Part shown: positions 30,626 to 39,916 of the stretch, piece by piece
How positions within the stretch are numbered: position 1 is the stretch's first letter
How the letters are laid out: every line of letters starts with the position of its first letter
Origin: Corynebacterium oculi
GTDB lineage: Bacteria > Actinomycetota > Actinomycetes > Mycobacteriales > Mycobacteriaceae
DNA length: 64,000 nt
Assembly (NCBI RefSeq): GCF_001412105.1
Contig: NZ_LKST01000004.1
Location: forward strand, 124,001-188,000
Direction: 5' to 3'
Position numbers and translations under genes: made by a program
The notes under the pieces: model-generated
What the model was told of the DNA's origin: nothing
The model's input: only the letters and a program-made list of their open reading frames with translations
Database searches by the model: none

Positions 30626-30668
30626 TCGGCCCGCTAATCGGCCATAGCCCGGCGCGAAGCCACACAAT

Positions 30669-30701
30669 AAGGGGCCTCCCGATATAACCGGGAGGCCCCT
30701 T
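30669..30701. terminator. Bidirectional terminator between GT87-like and CAP genes
   Basis: GGGGCCTCCCG and CGGGAGGCCCC form an 11-bp perfect stem with a 7-base loop; TTTG follows on the plus strand. It serves two convergent genes. Confidence 0.85.
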
Positions 30702-30716
30702 TGCTTTGGTTCTTTC

Positions 30717-31154
30717 TTAGGAGAAGCGCTGCACGGTGTAGGAGCCGTTCTCCTCGCTGTAGCTCCAGCCCACGCCGATGATGGAGGCACCGGAGTCAAG
30801 GATATTGGCGCGGTGGCCGGGGGACTTCACCCAGTTCTGCACGATGGCATCGGCGCTCGCCTTGCGGGTGTTCCACGCGATGTTCTCCGCGAAATCGCCC
30901 TCGGCGTGCTCGAACTCGCCGGTCTTGCTCATGTGCTCGGCCCACTCGTGGGACTCACGGGTGAGTTCTTCATCGCACTCCAGGGACTTCAGCCCCTTGG
31001 CCGCGCGCTCCTCGTTGGTGAGCTTCACGATGTTAATAACGTGCTCGTCGGAGCAGTCGTGCGCGTAAGCAGTCTGTGCGGAAAAGGCAATGAGGAGGGA
31101 AGCCAGGGCGGTTCCCGTTGCCATTGCCTTCTTACCCACAATCTTGGGAGCCAT
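30717..31154 (-). CDS. Secreted CAP/SCP-domain protein (copy 1)
   Basis: 145 residues from the ATG at 31154, with GGAAGG upstream. Signal peptide to about residue 31 (ends QTAYA), then a short CAP domain of about 110 residues containing VKLTNEERAAKGLKSLEC, SHEWAEHM, WVKSPGHRANIL and the C-terminal YTVQRFS. Two cysteines near the start of the domain may form a disulfide. Similar in size and order to the second copy at 54840. Function unknown; CAP domains are widespread extracellular modules. Candidate -10 TAATCT on the minus strand at 31196-31201. Confidence 0.9.
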   Translation of the reverse strand: MAPKIVGKKAMATGTALASLLIAFSAQTAYAHDCSDEHVINIVKLTNEERAAKGLKSLECDEELTRESHEWAEHMSKTGEFEHAEGDFAENIAWNTRKASADAIVQNWVKSPGHRANILDSGASIIGVGWSYSEENGSYTVQRFS

Positions 31155-31181
31155 GATGTATGCCTTCCTATGTCCCCTCAA

Positions 31182-31552
31182 TTAGTTCGGGACTGAGATT
31201 AGCGGAACCCCACCCGGGGCACCACCCGGCACCACCTGAACCTTTAATTGTCTAGACGGTACCTAATATCTTGGATAGGAAACCCCTATAGCAATCCGCC
31301 CTCCCCCATGCTCCGAAAGGACGATACCTCGCCCGATACGGACGAAAATGCGGTTCGTGACACTCCTCATACCCGCCAAACCTCCCAAAAGCATCAAGGT
31401 TCATTAACAAAAGAGTGTCCGAAGGTGCACTTTTATGATTTGCATCACACTTTTCCAGGCCATCCCGGTATAGACCTTTAAAAAACGGATTTTCCTGTTT
31501 AAATCGCTCACCAGCGGCGATGCCCTATGACGTCCGATGTTCTACTTCTACC
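31182..31552. other. AT-richer intergenic region
   Basis: Upstream of the CAP gene and beyond the ppk2 terminator. It carries the CAP promoter (31196-31201) and little else I could identify; the lower GC content than the surroundings is visible by eye. No convincing ORF or RNA gene. Confidence 0.5.
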
Positions 31553-31602
31553 TAAAAATAAATCGCGGAGTTCCTGTGAAAACCTTTCACCAGAACTCCG
31601 CG
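31553..31602 (-). terminator. Intrinsic terminator of ppk2
   Basis: CGCGGAGTTC and GAACTCCGCG pair, with an inner GTGAAA/TTTCAC stem (31564-31602). On the minus strand ATTTATTTTT follows. Confidence 0.88.
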
Positions 31603-31623
31603 CCCCGCCCAAGCCCCTAACCG

Positions 31624-32523
31624 CTAGTCACCGATCTGATCGCGCCCCCGCATCACGATCTTCGGGTCGGGCTGCCCCACCAGCTCATAGTCCTTGTCCG
31701 TGTAGTCAAACTTGCTCAACACGTACCGCATGGCGTTGATGCGGGCGCGCTTCTTGTCATTGGACTTAATGGTGATCCACGGGGACTCATCCGTGTCCGT
31801 GTAGCGGAACTGCTCCTCCTTTGCCCTGGTGTAATCGTCCCACTTATCCAGGGAGGCCAGATCCATCGGGGAGAGCTTCCACTGCCGCACCGGGTCCACC
31901 TGCCGGATGGCAAAGCGGGTGCGCTGCTCTTTCTTGCTCACCGAGAACCAGAACTTAGTCAAGGAGATGCCCGAGCCCAGCAGCATGTTCTCCAGCATGG
32001 GCACCTCGCGCAGGAACTCCGCGTGCTGCGACTCGGTGCAAAAGCCCATCACTCGCTCCACGCCGGAGCGGTTGTACCACGAGCGATCAAAGAAAACTAT
32101 CTCTCCTGCCGCCGGGAAGTGCTGGATATACCGCTGGAAATACCAGGAGGTCGATTCCCTGGGGCTCGGCTTCTCCAGGGCCACGGTGCGGGCACCGCGC
32201 GGATTAAGGTGCTCGTTGAAGCGCTTGATGGTGCCGCCCTTACCGGCGGCGTCGCGGCCTTCAAAGAGAATGAGGTGGCGCTGTCCCGTTTCCTTCGTCC
32301 AGTTCTGCCACTTCAGCAGCTCGATCTGGAGGGAGCGCTTGATGTGGTCATAGTCCTCGCGCGTCATGCGCTCGTCGTAGGGGTAATTCTCGCGCCAGGT
32401 CTCCACGGGGGTGCCATCGGGGCGGATCAGTGCCGGATCATCCTCATCGGAATCATCCACCACGTAGCCTTCGGTCTTTGCCAGGTCGATGACGGGCAGG
32501 TCATCCTCAGTACGCTCAGCCAT
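31624..32523 (-). CDS. ppk2: Polyphosphate kinase 2
   Basis: Phosphorylates nucleotides with polyphosphate. 299 residues from the ATG at 32523, which follows a TAAAAT -10 by 7 bases; an ATG three codons earlier overlaps that box. P-loop FEGRDAAGKGGTIKRF near residue 82, FFDRSWYNRSGVERVM, lid RQVDPVRQWKLSPMDLAS, and WTKETGQRHLILF, all typical of class I PPK2. Corynebacteria store polyphosphate, so it is likely used for GTP or ATP regeneration. Confidence 0.94.
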   Translation of the reverse strand: MAERTEDDLPVIDLAKTEGYVVDDSDEDDPALIRPDGTPVETWRENYPYDERMTREDYDHIKRSLQIELLKWQNWTKETGQRHLILFEGRDAAGKGGTIKRFNEHLNPRGARTVALEKPSPRESTSWYFQRYIQHFPAAGEIVFFDRSWYNRSGVERVMGFCTESQHAEFLREVPMLENMLLGSGISLTKFWFSVSKKEQRTRFAIRQVDPVRQWKLSPMDLASLDKWDDYTRAKEEQFRYTDTDESPWITIKSNDKKRARINAMRYVLSKFDYTDKDYELVGQPDPKIVMRGRDQIGD

Positions 32524-32617
32524 AGTTTTCATTTTACCCGTACCAGACCATTGTGCTCAGATGAATATTCACCCCCGATAGCCCCAACCCCACGCTTCCC
32601 CCGTCATCACACGCAGC

Positions 32618-32657
32618 GCGGGGCCGAGGCACGCATACCCACGCGCCCCGGCCCCGC
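32618..32657 (-). terminator. Possible groEL terminator stem
   Basis: GCGGGGCCG (32618-32626) and CGGCCCCGC (32649-32657) can pair across about 22 bases. No T-tract; weak. Confidence 0.3.
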
Positions 32658-32686
32658 AACAAACTGTGCGATGAGCGGATAAGAGC

Positions 32687-34342
<1,656 letters not shown>

Positions 34343-34433
34343 TTAATAAATTAGTCAGCGCAGCCCAGGGCACCCGCGACGGCATGGGTGGCCAGTGTGC
34401 TCCACCCTCACCCAGGTATGCGCTCTTCATTTT

Positions 34434-34460
34434 CTGGCACTCGCTGCCGCGAAGTGCTAG
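34434..34460. promoter_or_regulatory. CIRCE element (HrcA operator) of groEL
   Basis: CTGGCACTC, nine bases, AAGTGCTAG: a close match to the CIRCE consensus TTAGCACTC-N9-GAGTGCTAA, at the usual distance upstream of groEL. It predicts heat induction through the HrcA repressor. It also lies about 55 bases before the divergent M20 gene. Confidence 0.85.
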
Positions 34461-34513
34461 ATCCCGTTTTAGCAGTCTGCCCCCGCGAGTGCAAGGGCGT
34501 TAGGCTGGATTCC

Positions 34514-35869
34514 ATGATTGATACGCACGCAGTCCGCGAGGCGGTTATGAATGACCGCGCCACCATCTTTCAGCAGCTCAGCGAGATCGTTTCCTATCAT
34601 TCCGTCCACGGCGATCCCTCCCTGTCCGACCAGGCCGCCGGGGCCGCCCGATGGGTCCACCAGGCCCTCACCGAGGCCGGACTAGAGGTGGAATCCATCA
34701 CCACCGCCGACGGCTCCACCGCGCTCATCGGCACCCGCGCCCCCGCCGAGGGCCAGCCCACCGTGCTGCTGTACTGCCATCACGACGTGGTCCCCGCGGG
34801 CGATCCCGCCGCCTGGACGAGCGAGCCCTGCACCCTCACCGAGCGCGCGGGACGCTGGTACGGACGCGGCGCGGCGGACTGCAAGGGCAACCTCGTCATG
34901 CACCTGGCGGCCCTGCGCGCCGTGGCCGCCAGCGGCGGCACGCAGGTGGGCCTCACCGTGGTGGTGGAGGGCTCCGAGGAAAAGGGCGGTGAGGGGCTGG
35001 ATACCCTCATCGAGGAACGCCCCGAGCTCTTCGCGGCCGACGCCATCATGATCGCCGATACCGGCAATGCCGCCGTGGGTACCCCCACGCTGACCACCTC
35101 GCTGCGCGGCGGGGCCCAGCTCACCGTCACCGTGCGCACCCTGGAGGCCCCCGTCCACTCGGGCCTCTTCGGCGGGGCCGCGCCCGACGCCGCCTTCGCC
35201 CTCGTGCGCACCCTCGATTCGCTTCGCGACGTCGAGGGCCGCACCGTCATCGAAGGCGTGGACACCTCCGCGCGCTGGGAGGGCGAACCGTACTCCCCCG
35301 AGGACTTCCGCAAGGACGCTGGCGTGCTCGACGGCGTGCGGCTGGCCGGCAGCAATAACGACGCCCCCGCGGACTTCCTCTGGGCCCGCCCCGCCATCAG
35401 CATCACGGGCCTGACCTCCACCCCCGTGAGCGAGGCCGTCAACGCCGTGGCCCCGGTGGCCCAGGCAAAGCTCAACCTGCGCGTACCCGCCGGTATGCCC
35501 GCCGCCAAGACCGCCGAGGCCGTGGCCGAGCACCTGCGCAAGCACGCGCCCTGGGGCGCGCAGATCGAGGTGGAGATCGACGACGTCAACGACGGCTTCG
35601 CCACCGACGTCCAGGCACCGGCGCTGAGCCTGCTGCGCGAGTGCCTGGCCGAGGCCTACGGAACCGAGCACTCCGCCACCCTGGGCTCGGGCGGTTCCAT
35701 TCCCCTGACCACCAAGTTGCACCAGGCCCACCCCGGCGCGGAGATCGCGTTGTTTGGCGTGGAGGAGCCGCAGTGCCTCATTCATTCCGCCGATGAGTCC
35801 GTGGACCCCACGGAGATCGAGCACGTGGCCATAGCAGAAGCCCTCTTCCTGCTGCGCTACGGACAGTAA
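34514..35869 (+). CDS. M20 family metallopeptidase (dipeptidase-like)
   Basis: 451 residues from the ATG at 34514, seven bases after TAGGCT (34501-34506), hence leaderless. Dizinc motifs: LLYCHHDVVPAGDPAAWTS near residue 85, GRGAADCKGNLVMHL, and EGSEEKGGEGLD; a dimerisation lid follows (ARPAISITGLTSTPVSEA). Resembles actinobacterial dipeptidases that hydrolyse peptides or acyl-amino acids. No partner genes. Confidence 0.9.
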   Translation: MIDTHAVREAVMNDRATIFQQLSEIVSYHSVHGDPSLSDQAAGAARWVHQALTEAGLEVESITTADGSTALIGTRAPAEGQPTVLLYCHHDVVPAGDPAAWTSEPCTLTERAGRWYGRGAADCKGNLVMHLAALRAVAASGGTQVGLTVVVEGSEEKGGEGLDTLIEERPELFAADAIMIADTGNAAVGTPTLTTSLRGGAQLTVTVRTLEAPVHSGLFGGAAPDAAFALVRTLDSLRDVEGRTVIEGVDTSARWEGEPYSPEDFRKDAGVLDGVRLAGSNNDAPADFLWARPAISITGLTSTPVSEAVNAVAPVAQAKLNLRVPAGMPAAKTAEAVAEHLRKHAPWGAQIEVEIDDVNDGFATDVQAPALSLLRECLAEAYGTEHSATLGSGGSIPLTTKLHQAHPGAEIALFGVEEPQCLIHSADESVDPTEIEHVAIAEALFLLRYGQ

Positions 35870-35907
35870 CTTTGCCGATGCTTCCACCCTGATGTAAGCT
35901 GCCCCAC

Positions 35908-35970
35908 ATGATTCGCATCGTCGCCTCTCTTCAGCGAGTAGCCAAGGCTACGTACCCCAGTGCGGGATAG
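35908..35970 (+). CDS. Leader peptide (uORF) of the LeuA-like gene
   Basis: 20-codon ORF MIRIVASLQRVAKATYPSAG with Ile2, Ile4, Val5, Leu8 and Val11. Its codons 6-9 cover CTCTCTTCA, one arm of a long-range RNA pair. It ends 107 bases before the next start. A leader peptide rich in branched-chain residues in front of a LeuA-like protein suggests ribosome-mediated attenuation; codon preference alone cannot prove translation. Confidence 0.5.
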   Translation: MIRIVASLQRVAKATYPSAG

Positions 35971-36075
35971 GGACTGACCCCCGCACCTGGGGGAGTAGTC
36001 GTGACAACCACCCGCACCTTGAAGAGAGTCGGTCCACCCCCTATCTCATCTCCCACAGGATTAGGACCGATCTTC
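35925..36075 (+). promoter_or_regulatory. Putative ribosome-mediated attenuator
   Basis: Two exclusive pairings share one segment. CTCTCTTCA (35925-35933, inside the uORF) is the exact inverse of TGAAGAGAG (36020-36028). That same segment with TCGGTCC (36029-36035) can instead pair with GGACCGA-TCTTC (36064-36075), which covers AGGA at 36063-36066 just before the ATG at 36077. Between lie a GTAGCC/GGCTAC hairpin (35938-35951) and a long stem CCCCAG-TGCGGG / CCCGCA-CTGGGG (35955-35992). Confidence 0.6.
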
Positions 36076-36076
36076 G

Positions 36077-36565
36077 ATGCACACCACCTCTCCCCTCCCC
36101 CAGCCCACCCTCCTTGGTGATCCCTTCCACCAGCGCTATCAACTCCGCCCGCTGCCGCGCGGCCTGCGCGAGGAAGCCACCGGAATGAGCTGGAACCTCT
36201 TTCGCGCCACCTACAGCCCGGAGGCCGAGCTTCACATCACCGGCCTCTCGGAGGAGCGCCTCACCTACCGGGAGTTCCGCTACGCCCTCGACGTCACCCA
36301 CCGCTCCAAAACCCAGCCGCCGCGGCGCTCCCGCCACAGCCTCATCGCCTCCGGCGTGGCGAGCGCCTGCTCCGCGTTCCTGTCCGAGCAGGGCCGCCCG
36401 GTGGAGATCCTGCGTTTTCACCAGCACTCCCTCTTCGAGGCCACCGCCACCTTCATCCTGGGCCACCACGGCAGCCGCACAGCCTGGGCCATGGGGCTGG
36501 GAGCCACGGCGCAGCAGTCGCTAGCCCAAGCCCTTGGCTGCGCCGCGGCCCGGTTGCATGAATAG
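36077..36565 (+). CDS. Stand-alone LeuA allosteric-domain-like protein
   Basis: 162 residues. The C-terminal part (RPVEILRFHQHSLFEATATF and TAWAMGLGATAQQSLAQALG) resembles the regulatory dimer domain of 2-isopropylmalate synthase, where a leucine-binding beta-alpha repeat has the pattern V-x-x-L-x-Y/F-H/S-E-H and W-G-V-G. There is no TIM-barrel catalytic domain. It could sense leucine or modify the activity of LeuA or a related synthase. Start is ATG 36077 next to AGGA; its Shine-Dalgarno region lies in the attenuator stem. The family match is from motif recall and needs a profile search. Confidence 0.55.
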   Translation: MHTTSPLPQPTLLGDPFHQRYQLRPLPRGLREEATGMSWNLFRATYSPEAELHITGLSEERLTYREFRYALDVTHRSKTQPPRRSRHSLIASGVASACSAFLSEQGRPVEILRFHQHSLFEATATFILGHHGSRTAWAMGLGATAQQSLAQALGCAAARLHE

Positions 36566-36607
36566 GACTGGTAGTCTCATGCCTTAACGCTGCCGGAGGA
36601 GGGCGCC

Positions 36608-37420
36608 ATGATTACGTTTGAGCGGGTAAGCAAGAGGTATCCCGATGGTTCCCTCGCGGTGGAGGACTTTTCCCTCCACGTCCCCACCGGGCACATCGTC
36701 TCCCTCGTGGGTTCCTCCGGTTCCGGGAAAACCACGCTGCTGCGCATGGTCAATCGCATGGCCGAGCCCACCGCCGGGCGGGTTCTCGTCTCCGGTGCTG
36801 ACGTCCGCTCGCGCCCCGCGGTGCAACTGCGCAGAGGCATCGGTTACGTGCTGCAATCCGGCGGGCTGCTGCCCCATAAAACGGTGGTGGATAATATCGC
36901 CGCGGTTCCCCGCTTGACCGGCGTGCCCCGCCCCCAGGCCAGGCTCCGCGCGGAGGAGCTCATGGAGAAGATGGGGCTCGATCCCTCCTTATCCCGGCGC
37001 TACCCGCATCAGCTCTCGGGCGGCCAACAGCAGCGCGTGGGAGTGGCCCGCGCGCTCGCCGCGGATCCCGCCATCGTGCTCATGGACGAGCCCTTCGGGG
37101 CCGTGGATCCCATCGTGCGCCGGGAACTCCAAGAACAACTGCTGCGCCTTCAGGCGGATCTGAACAAGACCATCCTCCTGGTCACGCACGATATGGATGA
37201 GGCCCTGCGGCTGAGCAATACCGTGGTGATCCTGGATAAACCCGGCCGCATTGTCCGGCAGGGCAGCCCCGCGGAGATTCTGGCCCGGCCCGGCTCGGAC
37301 TTCGTGCGCAGGTTCCTGGGCACCGCCGCCAGCAACACCCGCCTCACGGTGCACGACGTCGAAGGCTCCCGCGTGGTCACCGATCCCCAGGGCATTCCCG
37401 TGGGAGTCCTTGAGGCATGA
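36608..37420 (+). CDS. opuCA: Osmoprotectant ABC transporter ATPase
   Basis: 270 residues. Walker A VGSSGSGKTTLLRMVNRM, signature QLSGGQQQRVGVARALA, Walker B IVLMDEPFGAVDP and H-loop VTHDMDEALRL. Q-loop QSGGLLPHKTV. The short C-terminal extension lacks a full CBS pair. With the next three genes it forms an OpuC/ProU-type importer of glycine betaine or carnitine. A GGAGGAGG Shine-Dalgarno precedes the ATG. Confidence 0.9.
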   Translation: MITFERVSKRYPDGSLAVEDFSLHVPTGHIVSLVGSSGSGKTTLLRMVNRMAEPTAGRVLVSGADVRSRPAVQLRRGIGYVLQSGGLLPHKTVVDNIAAVPRLTGVPRPQARLRAEELMEKMGLDPSLSRRYPHQLSGGQQQRVGVARALAADPAIVLMDEPFGAVDPIVRRELQEQLLRLQADLNKTILLVTHDMDEALRLSNTVVILDKPGRIVRQGSPAEILARPGSDFVRRFLGTAASNTRLTVHDVEGSRVVTDPQGIPVGVLEA

Positions 37421-38067
37421 CCTGGCTGAGCAATAACTGGATCGACGTCCTCGATCTCGCCGGCACGCACCTCGCGCTGTGTGTGCCTCCCCTTTTCCTC
37501 TCCTTATTGATAGCCCTGCCCCTCGGCCGCCTGGCCTTTACCTCACCGCGCCTGGGCCGCCCGCTGCTCAATGCCGCCGCCTTGTTGTACACCATTCCGG
37601 CCCTCCCGCTGCTCATCGTCATTCCGCTCGTCGTAGGGATTCCGCTGCGCTCGCCGGTCACGATGATCCTGGCGCTCACGGTGTACGGCGTGGCCCTCCT
37701 CGTGCGCTCCGTGGCGGACGCCTTCGCCTCCGTGGACGCCCGCGTGCGCGAGGGGGCCATCGCCACGGGTTATTCCCGCCGGTCCCTTTTCTGGCAGGTA
37801 GACATTCCTCTCGCCGTGCCCGTGATCCTCGCCGGGCTGCGGGTGGTCTCCTCCTCCACCGTCGGGCTGGTGACCATCGGGGCGCTCGTGGGGATCCCCA
37901 GCCTGGGCACCCTCATCACGGACGGCTTCCAGCGCAGCATCACGGCGGAGGTACTCGTCGGCGTGCTCGCCACGGTGATCCTCGCCCTGCTTATCGACGC
38001 CGCCCTGCAACTCCTCGGCCGTTTTCTCACCCCCTGGCGGCACCAGCGCGCGGAGGTATTCGCATGA
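37417..38067 (+). CDS. opuCB: Osmoprotectant ABC permease 1
   Basis: 216 residues, five or six membrane helices; the EAA-type loop is around VRSVADAFASVDARVREGAIATGYS, as in OpuCB. Start overlaps opuCA by four bases and the stop overlaps the next permease by four. Part of a four-gene operon. Confidence 0.88.
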   Translation: MTWLSNNWIDVLDLAGTHLALCVPPLFLSLLIALPLGRLAFTSPRLGRPLLNAAALLYTIPALPLLIVIPLVVGIPLRSPVTMILALTVYGVALLVRSVADAFASVDARVREGAIATGYSRRSLFWQVDIPLAVPVILAGLRVVSSSTVGLVTIGALVGIPSLGTLITDGFQRSITAEVLVGVLATVILALLIDAALQLLGRFLTPWRHQRAEVFA

Positions 38068-38738
38068 CGTATCTCCACGAGGCCTTTTCTTGGCTCGGCA
38101 GCGCTAGCGCGTGGACGGGCCAGGGAGGCATTATGACCCGTCTTGCGGAACACCTCTGGCTGACCCTTCTCGTGGTGGCAACCGCCGGGCTCCTCGCCCT
38201 CCCCCTGGGCGTGCTCATCGGGCATCTCCGCCGAGGAGCCGGAACGATCGGGGCACTCACCGGGGCCGCCCGGGCGGTGCCCACCCTGGGCGTGCTCACC
38301 CTCTTCGGGCTGTGGTTGGGCATCGGGGTGCAGGCGCCGTTCCTGGCCCTGGTAATCCTGGCCATTCCCTCCCTCCTGGCCGGGGCCTACTCGGGGGTGC
38401 AGGCCCTTGACCCTGCGGTTGCTTCCTCCGCGCGAGCCATAGGCATGTCTCCGCTTCAGGTGATAAGCCGCGTGGAGGTGCCGCTGGCGCTTCCCACCAT
38501 CATCGGCGGGGTTCGCTCCGCCACTCTCCAGGTGGTATCCACCGCCACGTTGGCGGCCTATACCGCCGATTATGGCCTGGGGCGCTTCCTCTTCTCTGGA
38601 TTGAAATCCAGGGATTATTCCCTCATGCTGGGTGCCTCCCTGCTGGTGATCGTCCTGGCCCTCGCCCTCGATCTCCTTCTGGGCACGCTTCAGCGGCGTG
38701 CCCAGCGCCGCCTACCTACCACGGAGGCCCACCTATGA
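38064..38738 (+). CDS. opuCD: Osmoprotectant ABC permease 2
   Basis: 224 residues from the ATG at 38064, where it overlaps the first permease (ATGA). EAA-type loop PAVASSARAIGMSPLQVISRVEVPLALPTI and about six membrane helices. Two different permease subunits is the OpuC layout rather than ProU. Confidence 0.88.
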   Translation: MTYLHEAFSWLGSASAWTGQGGIMTRLAEHLWLTLLVVATAGLLALPLGVLIGHLRRGAGTIGALTGAARAVPTLGVLTLFGLWLGIGVQAPFLALVILAIPSLLAGAYSGVQALDPAVASSARAIGMSPLQVISRVEVPLALPTIIGGVRSATLQVVSTATLAAYTADYGLGRFLFSGLKSRDYSLMLGASLLVIVLALALDLLLGTLQRRAQRRLPTTEAHL

Positions 38739-39661
38739 TCCGCCATGCCTCGACCCGAGTCACGATCACCGCGCTGTTCCTCGGCCTCGCCGTGGGATTC
38801 ACCGGATGCACGCGCGAGGATCCCCTTGCCTCCCCCGGCGCGGCTTCCTCCGCGATCGTCGTGGGCTCGCAGGACTATTACTCCAACGAAATCCTCGCGG
38901 AGATCTACGCTCAGGCCTTAGAGCAGGCGGGGTTCACGGTGGATCGGCAGTTCCGCATCGGGCAGCGCGAGGTGTATCTCCCGGAGATCGAGGCCGGCAG
39001 CATCAGCCTGATTCCGGAGTATACCGGCAATCTATTGCAATACTGGGCGCCGGAAGCCCCCTCGGGTGGTTCCACCGAGGTCTACGAGGAGCTGCGCCAG
39101 CGGGCACCGGCGGGGGTGATCGTCCTGGACCAGTCCTCCGCCACGGATCAGGATTCTTATACCGTGACCCGCGAGTTCGCCCAGGAGTGGGGGCTCACCG
39201 GCATGGATGACCTCGCCCAGGTGCCCGGCCCGCTGCGCTACGGCGCCCCCTCCGAGGCGGAATCACGCCCCTATGGCCCGCGGGGCCTGGCGGAAAAATA
39301 CGGGGTGGACGTGCGTTTTACGCCCATCGAGGACTCGGGCGGCCCCCTCACCCTCAAGGCGCTGAAAGACGGCGATGTGCAGGTGGCCAATATCTACAGC
39401 GCGGACCCCGCCATCGAGGCCAATGGTCTAGTTACCCTGGAGGATCCCCTGGGCCTCCTCCTACCCTCCCACGTCGTGCCCGTGGCCCACGAAGGGCTCG
39501 ACGAATCCGCCCGGCGCGTCCTCAACTCCGTGAGCGCCGCGCTCACCACCGCGGACCTCATCGCCTTGAACGCCCGGAGCGTGCAGGAGCAGCAACGCAC
39601 GGAGCGGATCGCGCGGGAGTGGCTCGGTGAACACCCGTCGGTGTCCCGGGGCGTCGAGTAG
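38735..39661 (+). CDS. opuCC: Osmoprotectant-binding lipoprotein
   Basis: 308 residues. Lipoprotein signal with lipobox G-F-T-G-C at about residues 22-26. The mature protein is an OpuAC-type binding protein: IVVGSQDYYSNEILAEIYAQ at the start, LIPEYTGNLLQYW, and VQVANIYSADPAIEANGL. It delivers substrate to the permeases on the outer face of the membrane. Four-base overlap with opuCD. Confidence 0.9.
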   Translation: MIRHASTRVTITALFLGLAVGFTGCTREDPLASPGAASSAIVVGSQDYYSNEILAEIYAQALEQAGFTVDRQFRIGQREVYLPEIEAGSISLIPEYTGNLLQYWAPEAPSGGSTEVYEELRQRAPAGVIVLDQSSATDQDSYTVTREFAQEWGLTGMDDLAQVPGPLRYGAPSEAESRPYGPRGLAEKYGVDVRFTPIEDSGGPLTLKALKDGDVQVANIYSADPAIEANGLVTLEDPLGLLLPSHVVPVAHEGLDESARRVLNSVSAALTTADLIALNARSVQEQQRTERIAREWLGEHPSVSRGVE

Positions 39662-39916
39662 CCGCTGCGCGACGTTATGTAGTGCAGTCCACTCGCTACC
39701 GCTGCGGGGTATTCATAGGTACACTCTTTATTGTTGGCCGCACCCATAGACGCCACTGGAAACTGGATCGTGGTTACCTCACCGCACTCGCGCGTCAGTA
39801 TTCGAGGGGATTGACGTGGACTGGACTTTGCGTTTACGCAGGCAGTGCCGTTAAGGCGTAGGGGAGGCTGCCCGCTTGTCCTGACCGCTCTATTCACAAA
39901 GGAGAGCGACCACCAC
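39662..39916. other. Intergenic region upstream of the mrp operon
   Basis: 255 bases. A weak promoter-like pair TTGACG (39811-39816) and TTACGC 17 bases later is the best candidate. AAAGGAGAG precedes mrpA. No gene, repeat or operator was recognised. Confidence 0.4.

Noticed and set aside
35881..36076. tRNA or known riboswitch
   Set aside because: No cloverleaf or conserved riboswitch core was seen; the pairing fits an attenuator better.
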